Below, one piece after another: positions 1 to 12,600 of a stretch of 64,000 nucleotides of DNA. The notes under the pieces were generated by a model that worked only from the letters and a program-made list of their open reading frames with translations, was not told the DNA's origin and did no database searches. Made by a program: the position numbers and the translations under genes. The stretch's first letter is position 1. Each line of letters starts with the position of its first letter. The stretch comes from Choristoneura fumiferana (Eukaryota; Arthropoda; Insecta; Lepidoptera; Tortricidae): assembly GCF_025370935.1 (NCBI RefSeq), contig NC_133501.1, positions 5,895,880-5,959,879 on the forward strand, in the 5' to 3' direction.

Positions 1-390
1 CGCCTTCAGCTCTCTGTCTGGGTCGGTCCAACCGATCTGCTTCACTCATGTCTGAAGGGTTGGAGGACTTGGAGGTAACATGAATATGCATTGTTGATCA
101 AATTTGCTTGTGTGTCAAGAAACAGAGCAACGTACAAGTCCATCAGCTTTTTTTGTGTTGATCTGTGTTGATCATCTAGACCCAGACGAGCGGAAAAAGG
201 GAGATGCTTTTATTGGAGTCACTAAGTCTTCGTTGGTGCATTTATTTTAAACTAGAGGCTATATTGCCTAACTTGCGCAAACTTGCGATCGCATACATCA
301 TCTCTTTCTACATTTATTCTAGACCATTTGACAAAAGAATCGGTGAAAACTGTCGTCATTTTGAGAGTAGACGACATGATTGCAAAGCCT
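1..390 (-). other. Rox8: Predicted 3' UTR and downstream flank of Rox8/TIAR
   Basis: Downstream (in transcript sense) of the TAG at 393-391. Two AATAAA polyadenylation signals read on the minus strand, at 317-312 and 246-241, about 75 and 145 bases past the stop. Either would give a short 3' UTR. Beyond them I see no further gene. Confidence 0.45.
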
Positions 391-604
391 CTATTGGGGA
401 AAGGCTACAAAGTGAATCTTTTGCGATACACGAGAATGGTCTCTTGGGCGAACCTGGTAATGCTGCACCGGGTAGTGCAGCACCTGCGGCGGCTGCGACA
501 TGGCCGCGACGCCACCGACGCCACCCACGCCTCCCACGCCCCCTACGCCACCCACGCCGCCCACTCCGCCGCCCAGTGCCCACGGCAACTGCACGCCACC
601 CATC
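391..604 (-). CDS. Rox8: Rox8/TIAR terminal coding exon with a second GGV tract
   Basis: Acceptor ctttgtttgcag precedes 604. The first base completes the Gly codon left by the exon ending at 3054, and the frame continues MGGVQLPWAL, then seven Gly-Gly-Val units, then AAMSQPPQVLHYPVQHYQ and a Ser/His/Arg-containing end VAFPQ, with TAG at 393-391. Three things support it as a real exon: the good acceptor, exact phase with the upstream donor, and a tail rich in Gln, Tyr and Pro like the previous exon. I did not confirm the end of the protein against a named homologue, so the last 30 residues are a prediction. The plus-strand frames over this exon (204-701) are its antisense shadow. Confidence 0.8.
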
Positions 605-3600
605 CTGCAAACAAAGTTTCAGGTACTTTAGACGGTGTGATACTTTGATTGAGCAACACTCAGACATCAATCAAAGAAGAAGATCACATTATAGGATGTA
701 GACGGCGATTACATTTGATGATGATGACAATCATCAGGTGCATGAGCCTATTTATCAAAGCATATCACGCTACATCCCGTAGATCGTGTCAGTGTAAATC
801 ATTAAAAAGTTTTAGTAAAAGAACAAGATTTCTGAGATATTTACTCCTCATTTTCTTGATACTTTTTTTTTCAAGTATAAAAAGGGAATAACAATAGATA
901 ATCGTGACTGAATTGAATATAGAACGTCGTGGGAATGGAATTCGCTCCCATCGTTTGTATTTCCGGATGAATACAACCTAGGGCTCTTCAAGGCTAGAGT
1001 GAATACGCTGTTACTGAACCAGTGTCTTTTGGCTGTTACTGAACCTTTGGTCTCATCTGCACTCTTTATCAAGTGTGATAGGGGTCAATCACGGGTCAGT
1101 TTTTTGTAAAAAAAAAAACTTTGGAAACAACTAAACATTACAGCACGACATAAATATATTTTTTTAAGAAATCTTTTTATTATATTATTAAATGTGTAAA
1201 CTTACTGAGCAGCCCTGTGTTGCGATCCATACATGAAAACGTCCAAATATTATAAATATCAAAAGCATCTCGTACGCGGATTTAGGAGGACGAAGAAAAA
1301 AAAAACAAACAAAAATCGATGGCGGCGACAGCCATGCGGAAGGTAATTTATTATTAACTTAAAAGAAAGGATCGATGAGCGGAGCTGGCAGCTGGCAACC
1401 TGGCATTACCTGCATATGGTGAGGAGCGCGCTTTTGTCCACAATTAGTTTACTACGAGTAACTGAATGATATTATATTGCCTTATAGAATTGTTTTTAAC
1501 GGCTATTGTATGAAACTGAATTCTACGGAGTAAAAGGTACTGTCTAGCAAAATCGATAGTTTTAACTTTCTCTCTTAGGGTCGAGTTGTTTCAATAGTGA
1601 GGGAAACCTCATTGCTTGATATGGATTATTAACACCAGGTAGGTCTTATTTTATCACATCAAGTAACAGAAAGTTATTTTTTTTCAAAACTCTGTTAAAT
1701 AAAGGCGTATTCTTTATAATTTTTCTCTTTTCTAATCTTCCATGTCAGTTTTTTCCGGTATCAAAACCGGTTACAAAACAGGAATCCAAATTCCATGTCT
1801 TTGAAAGCAGTTGTTAAGTTGTGTGAGTTACAAAATGGGAATGTGACAGTCTTTGTCAACTGCTGGAACTGCTGGAACTATGAATAATACTCAGTGCGCG
1901 GATGACGGATGCAATTTAAGTCAAAATCATGTCATCGTTCGATATGACTACGAGTACAATTGGTTTGAAAATAATTGAAAATTTGTTTATTGTTGTAGAA
2001 AATAATCATATTTTTTTTCTATACATATTTCTCTCAACGCATCCTCGCCCATCTCTGGTGGAAACGTAGCTTAGAACGGCCAGTGTTTTACAGAAATCTT
2101 AGCTCCACTCGCTCGCATGGTATCCCGTCAGAAAGTAACGATTTGCGTACGGCAGCAGCGTAACAGCGGGATATTTATTGAAAAAGTTGCACTAAGATCT
2201 AGAGAGTATCCTCCGGCGTTTTGTCACTGCGTGTGGAGTCTAAATAGCGCTCAAAGTGTCTTCTAAGTCGCTACACTGCAAAGCGTTGTGGTCACTTTTT
2301 TTAGAGTGTCTTAACTGGGGATAGAGAGCGCTGCTGCCTCTCACATCAGATCCTTTTTTTTTTTTTTTTTTTATACGACTGGATGGCAAACGAGCAAGTG
2401 GGTCTCCTGATGGTAAGAGATCACCACCGCCTATAAACATCTGCAACACCAGGGGTATTGCAGACGCGTTGCCAACCTAGAGGCCTAAGATGGGATACCT
2501 CACTTCCTTATCACTTTTCACATCCACGGAAAGAGATGTGTTGCGACAAAGGATTACTTAGCTCGCTATGCTCACTCGCTGCTTACACGTGCTTGCTGTA
2601 CAGTTAGTCTCCCACCCGCCACTATACACTGACCTAAGCTGCAGCTGTATCCATCAGCAATAAATGGGGTCATGTTGCAAGACAATGTATCGTTTGGAGC
2701 AAACCTAAAGGACCAGTTACAGAGTACCCTGAAGATGGATGACGATGTCTTGTAGTCCCTATACCTGGATGCTACCGAATCTCATGCAGATTCCTTAGTC
2801 ACCTTTTAGTGTAAACACAGGAAGAGATGAATTATGATGATGTTGCACTATGCGGGGTTCTGCGGGTTCTGTACGGAGAAGAAGATTCCGTCCTATTCTG
2901 CAAATGGCTGGCGGCTCAGTACTTAGGTTGATAGTGCACTGTCAGTGTGTGTCTTAGAGCAGTGACATACAGCTCGTAGTAGGGAGTTAGCGGAGAGAGA
3001 GGACGACTCCGTCCTGGTCTAAAATTAGTAGCGGCGCGGCTCAGTGTACTGACCCCATGTACTGCTGCTGGTACCCAAACTGGCCGTAGGAGTAGCCCTG
3101 CACGCCGCCGACGCCACCGACGCCGCCGACGCCGCCGACCCCTCCGACGCCGCCCACGCCGCCCAGGAAGCCGGCCAGCTGCTGCGGGTACGCGTTGTAC
3201 CAGTAGGAGGCCTGTGGCTGCACGCCGCCCGTGTACGCGGCGCCGAACGGGCTGTACGCGGCCCCGCCCAGCTGCAACAGGGAGGCCTGGCCTTTACTAC
3301 CACTAACTGTGATCGATTCATGTCCGCCATGTCGCATTCGACAAAGGCGAAACTTTAGGCTTGTTCATTATGCGCCCGAATATGGCTGGCGAAGCCAAAC
3401 TTATTACTATGGCGACTGGCCACTTTCAGTGCCCGGCCCACTAGCCCACTGGCCCACTAATAGGCCCACAGACGCTTCGAAAAATCCTAACGATCGGATT
3501 ACACCGTTAGACCGGTACGTTAATACGTTAGAACGGTAAAAAAACTGTACAGATTTGTAAAAAAGATTAAACCGTATCGTCGAACGGAACAGTATCAAAA

Positions 3601-6600
3601 TTCTTATAGATGGATCGGAACGGATGAATTAGGGCTGTGCTGTAAATTAACCTAATTAAACCCACAACCGCATTGTCATGTCATAATTATAAAGATCGCT
3701 ACGGTAAACTGTACCATGTGTGTGGTATAAGAATTTATGGTAAATCGGACCGAACGAACGGTGCAGTCTGATTGTAGGATTTTTCGTAGCAACTGTGGAC
3801 CCTAGTCCACACGCATATTGCTAGTATCAACGACAATCCATTGCTATAAAATTGTATGAAATTTTTATTTATTTTTTTATTCTTGGCATCTTACGAGTGA
3901 GTTTTGCTCCACTTCCTCCTAGGGACCAACCCCTTTTATTATATTTCAATACACGGCAAATGCTGCTGCTGACATGCAGCGGACCTGCACCACCCAAGTG
4001 CTGAGCCATTTGGAATTAGAAAGAAATAAACCTACATACACCCATACATATTATTTATATATTAGCCTGTAGTAATGTCTCACTGCTGAGCATTTCCATC
4101 TCGCTCTGTCTGCACTTATGACTGGCCAGTCGCTGCAGAACGCGTTCTGGTCATCCCGCCGTCCCGCCTTTTATTATTACATACGCTCGAAAAACATAGC
4201 CCTCTTTCGGGCAGTCGGGTAAAAACTAGGTGTTTTTTACTTGTGATTCCCAAAAGCCAGGTGAGCCAGGTGCCGCCGGCGCGACGTTGACTTTTAAAAG
4301 GGCCCCATTCTTTAATATTCTTCAATATGCTTGAATATTCTACTACATCCATCAGAATGTAATTTAAAATTCTCTTTAGCGCCGATCTAAATAAATAATT
4401 GATATTCATTCCATTTCGCGCATTTACATGAAAGAGATCGGACATTTTGTAGAAGCACATGCTAATTGACGGGGCCGGCCGAGTCAAGATTACAGTGTCT
4501 TTTAAAATTACAAAAAATTATAAAAACTTAGCGTAAATGCTATTTATTTGCAAAATGTCCTCTTATTCAGTACCATGCGCCATAGCGGCCTAGTGATTTG
4601 ACCTATAGCCTCTCTAGCAAAGGACCGTGGGTTCAAATACGGGCATGGACTTCTGAACTTTTTGAAGTCGATTCATGTGTTAAAAAAGCTTATCTATGCA
4701 GACGCCGTATTGTCTAACACATTTTAAATCAGGTTCGTATCTATAATTGGACAAAATAAGTAAACAAACCAATTGACAACCATTACATAACATAAAGACT
4801 TATGAGAAAACATTAAAGAGAATTTTGTTTCAAAACTAATGAATGGCTGGGGCAGGTCCTGGCTCCTGGCTCCTGGCTCCTGGCTCCTGGCTCCTGGCTC
4901 CTGGGTCGGTCCGTGTACCGCGTAGTACCTGCGCGGGCGCCTGCGCGTTGTTGGGGTCGCCGGACTCCTTGCCCCAGCTGCACTTGACGGGCTGCCCGTT
5001 GACGTCCGTGTTGTGAACGGCCACGATGGCGTGGGTGGCGCTCTCCTTCGTCGAGAACCTGCGACACACAAACACATCAACACGTTAGGGCCAAGCTTGC
5101 TGGCGCGGGTGCACTAATCAAATTAACTCAAAATCAAACTCACAACGTTTATTAACATCAAAAAAACACCACATCACAACAAAGACAATAAAAATCGGTC
5201 AAGTGCGAGTGCGAGCGACTCGCGCATGAAGGGTTCCGCACCTCCGTACAATGTTTTAAAAACAAATAGTTCAGTAATAATTTTTTGTAAAAAAATCTAA
5301 TACAAGCTTTTTTTGTTGGCGGTACTTTTTGCCCCTGGTTACCAAAGTAGGTAGTCGTCAAGACCAAGAGAGACCAAAATCGATGCGGTCGTGTCGTTTT
5401 ATTACAGAGTTCCTATGGCCAACATCTAACTTCATCATCAGATCAGCTCTACGTCATAATAATATTGCATTGTCATAGGAATTATTATACATGCATGCAA
5501 AATTTCAGCTCAATCGGTTGAAGATATCCACTTCAAATTCAAGTTGAAATATTTAACCGAACGCTTAATTATTGCGGAAAAAAAAACATTAACTACGAAA
5601 GCTGAAACCTAATGAATTAAAAATAAAAATTGTAAAAAAACTTTACAGCTATAATAATATATTATATGGAGTGTAATTACAAAACGAAGCGGTTCCACTC
5701 ATGATTAAGTCAGAAACGATTCGACTAGTTTCGATTTTTCCGGAAGATCTTTTTCATAGGTGCGTTCACGACGGAGGAGCCACCCGCCCCCCGCCACCCG
5801 CCACCCTCACTATATATCGCGATGCGCCGACGCCGCCCCCGCCCGCCGCTTCCGCGCGAAATCAAAACTGAAATCGAAACTGTCGGACTGTTCCTGACTT
5901 AAATACATAAGAGTATAATCGTGAGTTGAATTAATTTTCTATTTTTTTTCAAAATGTCTCTCGATAGCTTAAGAGTAAGTAATATTAAAATTGCTAATTA
6001 TAGATGTAGCGCATAGTGTTTTCCCATCGTATTTTATTTACTTTAATTCATGAGCCACCATAGAACCATTTCACAATAAGCGTCATAGTGACATCGCATT
6101 AACTAACAAGGAAAATCGTCATGACATTTCCTTTGAAAAGGTCCCATGGTGGCTGATGAAATGAATTAAAGTCCTCGATCGTACCCATCGAACAGTCGAT
6201 TTGACATTTCACACTAAATAATAAAGTTCCATATTAATATGGATATGAAAGTGTCACTCATAAAATAATCTTTTCGGGTGCCGTCGTATTAGGATCCGAC
6301 TTTTCCCGATGGAAGTACATTATGCACTATCTGTATCAGAGTGTAGGTTTGGGGGCGAGGCGTCACCTGATGAAGGCGTATCCCTTGTCCTTGAAGACGC
6401 GGATCTCCTGGATGGTCCCGAAGGGCTGGAAGGTCTTCTGCATGAGGTCCTCGCCGAGCCCGGCGCCGAGCCCGCCGCAGTACACCGTGCAGTTGGTCGG
6501 CGACGACTGGTTGTACACCTCGTCGAATGTCAGCGGCTTGGAGTTCACTGTCGACACAGAGACGCTCGTGGTGAAGGAATTGAGAGAAAAGTGGGGCTAT

Positions 6601-9600
6601 CCATAAAGTACGTCACACCAATTTTGACCCTCTTAGCACCCCCCTCAAATTGCCTGACCCCCTCCCTAAATATCAATGTCTGACGCGTCAGAGCGGTGTC
6701 CGTTTCATACATTTTATACGTATGGTTGCGTTCACATTTATTTGATTCAGTGTGTTATGACGGCTTGTGCTAAAACATAGCGTTCTGATGCGTCACGACA
6801 AAACACGGCAGATAAGTAAATGTGAATGTGGCTCTAATAATATGTGACAGGAAATAAGTCAATTGTACTGTAGGTATGATACAAAAGTATGTTACACATT
6901 GTGTCGACGGATTCCTAAAGCCTTAGCGGCATGTTAAATAAATAGCGTCGCACATGTTTAATAAATAATATTTACATCTCCCCAATTAGCCAGATTCCCA
7001 ACAGTGCGACTTAATTAAACGAATCACATGTTTCTCTCCCAAACGGAGCGACGGCGAGGAATTATGTTGACTAAGCGTTTGTTGCGGCAACTTGCAGCCA
7101 ACAGCCAAGCAAGCAAGCAAGCAATTCTACCGCACAATTGTAATGCAACTGTTTGTTTCTAGCAATACAAAGAGCATACTGGATGCCTGGCCCGAATGGA
7201 TGGATGACCCGAACCAACAAATTTCAGCTTGTTCTGATGCAGGTTTTACGTACGAGTTATATGTATGCGTTAATTAATTTATTTAATACAGAGGTTCCCA
7301 AGTGGCCCAGGTGGGCTCCAGGGGTCTAGGGGAGACCAGACGGGGTTCATCATGTTGCCGTGAAAAAAATGAGGTTATGGAAATCCCACTAATATAATAA
7401 ATGCGAATGTTTGTAAGTCAGTTTGTTTGTTACTTTATCACGTCTAAACTATTGAACCGATTTATATGAAATTCAGTATACAGATAGTTTGAGACCCGGT
7501 TCACACAATAGAGCCTTAACTAACATAGTTCCCAAATAATTTTACCCTAAAAAACCGGCCAAGAGCGTGTCGGACACGCCCAAAATAGGGTTCCGTAGCC
7601 ATTACGAAAAAAATAAGTAATATTTTTCTAATTCTATTATAGGTACGGAATCTTCCAAGTTTAGGTATATTTTATACCTTAGGGCTGTTATAGTTTTCCT
7701 TGAAAGTTTGATATACTTACTACCATCCTGAATTTTTTCAAATTTTTCACCCACCGGTTTAGATTTTAGAGGCGGGAAGGGGGGGGGGTACGCTCGATTT
7801 TAATGAAAATTTGTACTTTAAAGTTGAATATTTTCGCAAATATATCACTGAATCGAAAAATCGTCTTAGCAAACCCCTAATGGTTTTAAAAAGACCTATC
7901 CAACGATACCCCACACTATAGGGATGGATGAGAAAAAAAATCTCCCCTCCTGTACGTCTATCGGAGGTACCCTAAAAAAATTTTTTTTAAAATTTTTTAT
8001 TGTAACATATTGTCGGCATAGTTTACACATATATCCGTGGAAAATTACAGCTTTCTAGCATTGATAGTCCCTGAGCAAAGACGCGGACGGACAGACAGAC
8101 AGACAGACAGACAGTAGTCTCAGTAATAGGGTCCCGTTGGCACCCTTTCAGTACGGAACCCTAAAAAGTAGGCCCGATTGTTATGCTTAAACGTCATTTT
8201 TGTAAGGCAGAGAACCTTCTGTATTTGTACTATATAACTTATTCTGTGGTGATACCATCTGCAATTTTTTTAAATTTCCCGCGTTTTTGCAAGTTCATCT
8301 TTCTTTAGCCAGATTGATATGGCCGAAGCGCGCGGTGCAGCCCGCGCCGCACCACGCTGCGCGGGAATTCGATAAAAATTCGGAAATAGGTACATAATAA
8401 AGAGTCCGTTGGACAATCGAACAACAAGCTTTCTTCGCATATGAAACATATCTCACTTTAATTTCCGGCCGTTATACGCGGGACACCGCTCGCGTCGACT
8501 TAGTACCCAACACTATGTTGCAGCGTTTTATATCTATATATATGTATAAAAGAAGAAACTGACTGACTGACTGACTTATAGATCCACGCACAGCCCAAAC
8601 CGCTGGGGCTAGAAACTTGAAATTTGTAATATATATTCCTTAATAGATGTAGACGCACACTAAGAAAGGATTTTTCGACATTCCTACGGGATAGGGAAAT
8701 ATCTAAACTTTTTTCACTTCTTTGTTTGTAGTCGAATCTCCGAAACTAATGAGCCGATTTTAAAAATTCTTTCACCGTTAGTAAGCTATACTATCCTTGA
8801 TTGACATAGGTTACTTTTTATCCGGGATAATGCAAACTTCCCGCGGGATAGAAATAAATTAATTCAATTTCGGAGCTAATTTTAAAAAATCTTACATATT
8901 GTGATATGACTATCTCCAAATAACAAAGGCTACTTTTTCTTCGGGAAATTACAAAATTCCCATGGGATAGAAAAAACTGAATGCAACTTCGGGAATGATT
9001 TTTAACGTTCTTTCACCAAAAGTAAGCTACAGTATTCCTGATTGACATAGGATACGTTTTTCCGGTAAAATAAAAAATTCCCCCGGAATAGAAATAAGTA
9101 AATTCAAATTTGGCACTGCTTTTAAAAATTCTTTCATATGATATATAATTGACTATCCTCGATTGACATAGGCCACTTTTTTTTCGGAAAATCCAAAATT
9201 CCCGTATTTATATGTCCATGTAATCCTCCGAAAAATCAATCAAAACACGAAAAAAAGGATCGCAGAAAGTAAATTTATGTTAATTGTTACCCCAAATTTA
9301 ACGCGAGCGAAGCCGCGGGCAAAAGCTAGTAGAACATAAATATGCTACAGCGATATTGAGGAAAAATGGACAACAGTAAAATTACGGTAAATCTAATACC
9401 TTACTCCTACCTTATGCCACTACCGTCGCCGAGAAGCGAGAAGTCAGTGTTTTTAGTACGAAAAATTAGTGCGTCGGTGAGAAAAGGGGAAAAAAAATAC
9501 TGAAATCAGTCGCTTTTCGCAACTCACCGGTGGTGAGATAGAGATAGAGATAGAGATAGAGCCTTGCGATGGGTACTGAAGCTAATTAAGAGCACGATAA

Positions 9601-12600
9601 ACACGAGCTTCTCCGATAAAATACGATCTAAAACAACTACACAAGCTCTCCATCTGTAACCGCGGTGTAACCGATGCATATCCACGCACATTTCTTCTAG
9701 AGGGAGCGAAGTGTCCCCGTGCGCGGTCCAGGCGCGCGGCGCCCGAGCAGCCGCCTAATTTCCGGCCGCCATTAGTGCCGTCTTCCGCTTGGGGCGCGGC
9801 GCGGGCCGGCGACGGCGCCATGCAGTAGGTAGCCAGGCTCGGGCCCGACACAACATTGACACAATAACACCCGCGGGCACGCGTCATAATAGCGAAGTTC
9901 AAAAGAACGAATTTCACTAGGCCACTAAAACGAAAGTATTCAATTCCAAAGTACGTTTGAAAGACAGAAAGAAAGAATACATTTATTCGCTAACACAGAG
10001 ACACACATGGTCATATACAGGGGTGCGCCAAAGTTCATATAAAATTGCAAATTCGATTATTGAAACTTCGAAAATGTATCTCATACAATTTTACATCCTA
10101 ATGGTCATTATACATTTTTATTTTAGATAATAACCATTGAAACTCCGAGTTTATTATACTCATAATGTCATTCAACATAAATACCTCTATTACTACAATT
10201 TTTGTATATATCATTATTCAACATATCGATTTCAGGCAATAACATTTGGTATTATATTTATATATTTTAAAACATACATTTGTTTTTTGCTAATCTATCC
10301 ATACATAAATGCAAGCAAATTCAAAATAAGACACTAAAAAAACTAACAAAGCCAGTTAGGTTAGGATTGTGACCTTCATAAAATCTAAATACTGCCAAAA
10401 TATGGGTTAGGTTAGGTTAGAACTGCGACCCTCACGGAACCAAAATCCTGCCAGAAAAGTGGGTTAGGTTAGGTTAGAACTGCGACCCTCACAGAACCAA
10501 AATACTTCCAGTTAAATGGGTTTGGTAAGGTTAGAACTGCGACCCTCACAAAACCGAAATCCTGTCAGAAAAATGGGTTATGTTAGGTTAGAACTGCGAC
10601 CCTCACAGAACCGAAATCCTGCCCGAAAAGTGGGTTAGGTTAGGTTAGAACTGCGATTATTATATGAAATAAGTTTATAAATAAAGAAATTCTCTCTAGT
10701 AACATTATGGGTATAGATAAAATCTCAGTGTTGACATTATGAGTAAAAAAAAATCGAAATATGTATCATTATGAACAATGTAGGTAGTAGTAAAAATAAT
10801 TATTTTAAAAATATATAACAAACAATTTTCGGAGAAATGATGATTATAATTAAAAAGCGGTATATTATAAATAATCGAATAAAAAATTGTATATGAGCCA
10901 ATATGGACCCCATATACAGCAAAATTTGGACTGAAAGGCTAGAAACCCGAAGCTTACGACTTCAGTTAGAACGGTTTCACACTGCGTCAATATGATTCCG
11001 TGCCGTCACCGTTTTTTAAGCAGCGGTGTGGTCGCACCTTTATTCTGTCGTCATCCTGATCGGAGCGGTGGACTAACCTAATACTAGACTGCGCATGTAA
11101 GTGTAACCATCTCTACAATCGCGACGACTAAATAACCAATGTTTGATAGAAGCCCATTACCACCGTACGCTGCATTAAAATCCACGAACCCAGTTTTAGT
11201 TTCAGTCGTAGTTTCCGTAGATTTTCTGCCGAACTCGAAACCTTAACCGGAACTCCACTTGGCTGAGTTTCCACTAGAACTGTACTGTGCGAGGATAGGT
11301 TAATAAAGCGTTTCTATTGGTTCATGAAGCACACATTCCTCGCAACACATCTCTGGTGGATACGCAGCCTTACGTCGAAACTCGCTGCAACCGAATGCAC
11401 GCTCGTGCACTAAAACCAAATACGCAAGCAGAGCCACGCGGCAACCCATCGCTGCCATTCCGAATAATATCACGACATAATATCCTCATTCGGCCAAATG
11501 TACATAATTCTTTAATCTTCCGCTCTCTGAATATCTAAATAGGGTTCTTTTGTGTGCGGCTCATTTATCGGGGCCCGCGGGCAGCGGTTCTTTATTTAAC
11601 TTGGCTAACTGTTTCTTGTTGTTTCGCCGTTTGTGCAGACATTGCGACGCGCGGTTCCCGGCCCTACTCGTATACTACGATGTGCGAAATTGGAACTTCG
11701 TATCTTGCGGGCTGACGCTAATATTATTTAATACGAGAGTGAAAGGGACGGTGCGATACGAACTAAGATTTTTAAATTTCGTCGTAGCCGCCCAGCTCGG
11801 AATTTACGGAGCTTATCGTCTATACATAACTATAATCTTATGCACACCAGTGCGCGGAGTGAATATTTTCGTAATGTAATCTGGAGTGTGAGAAAAACGT
11901 GAGTTTCACCATTATTTGTCATTTCATTAACTGAAGTCACATAAGAATGCTCAGGAAGGCGACGGGAATAAACTAGTGTCCTAAAAGATTCTGTTTAGTT
12001 CGTCAATTTAACAAAAAATGTTGGAGATATAGCCAGTAATGAGTTCCGCGTAAGGTGACGCCGTGCGACACGTTAACACGGTGTGACGTCACGGACCCTC
12101 CCCCCCTAACTATGACGCGATTCTTTATAATTTAAGGTAATTGTGGGCAAAGCAAAGGCAAAGGTGTGGGCAAGTATGGATAAGAGTGGGAAAGTGTGAG
12201 CTGGAGTGAGAAAGTACGGGCAGGTGTGGGCAAGTATAGGAAAGTGTAGGCAAATTTAATGTGGGCAAATATGGGGAAGTGTGGGCACACGTGGGCAACT
12301 TACGCTCGTTCTTGGGCGCGGGCGGCTTGCGCGTGGCCCAGTTGGTGCGGATGGAGCGCGACCCGAGCCACTGCCCGTTCATCGCCGTGATCGCAGACTC
12401 CGCCTCCTGCGCACAACACAACAACTTTACCTACTACATTCATACATGCCGCGCTGGCCCAGTGGTTTGCCCTACTATGGCCTTTCAAGCAGAGGATCGT
12501 GAGTTGAAATCCGGGCTTGCACCACTGACTTTGTTGAAATTCATGTGCAAAACCACATTTGAAATTTACCATGAGCTTTACGGTCAAGGAAAATATCGTG

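Larger units (their letters stand above)
605..3053 (-). other. Intron between the last two predicted coding exons
   Basis: 2449 bp. It contains a degraded LINE C-terminus (930-1073), a microsatellite-like T tract with a retroelement tail (2350-2520) and a fragment of the CTCTGGTGGAAAC MITE family (about 2037-2075). The remainder is AT-rich with no recognised function. Confidence 0.6.

Noticed and set aside
204..701. Overlapping plus-strand open frames
   Set aside because: They are antisense to the terminal TIAR exon; composition is His/Arg/Pro-rich from the complement of the GGV repeat.
3231..3539. Plus-strand frame starting MYAAPNGLYAAPP
   Set aside because: Antisense of the TIAR tail exon running into LINE-derived and unrelated sequence.
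6309..6683. Plus-strand frames of 94-124 codons over the RRM3 exon
   Set aside because: Shadow frames of the minus-strand exon 6547-6367, which has full RRM homology and splice signals.
10355..10660. True telomeric repeat array
   Set aside because: Only two TTAGG units per 57-bp repeat and enclosed in a transposable element with target duplications.
11550..11879. 109-codon plus-strand frame
   Set aside because: Covers a fold-back MITE; residues do not resemble a conserved protein.
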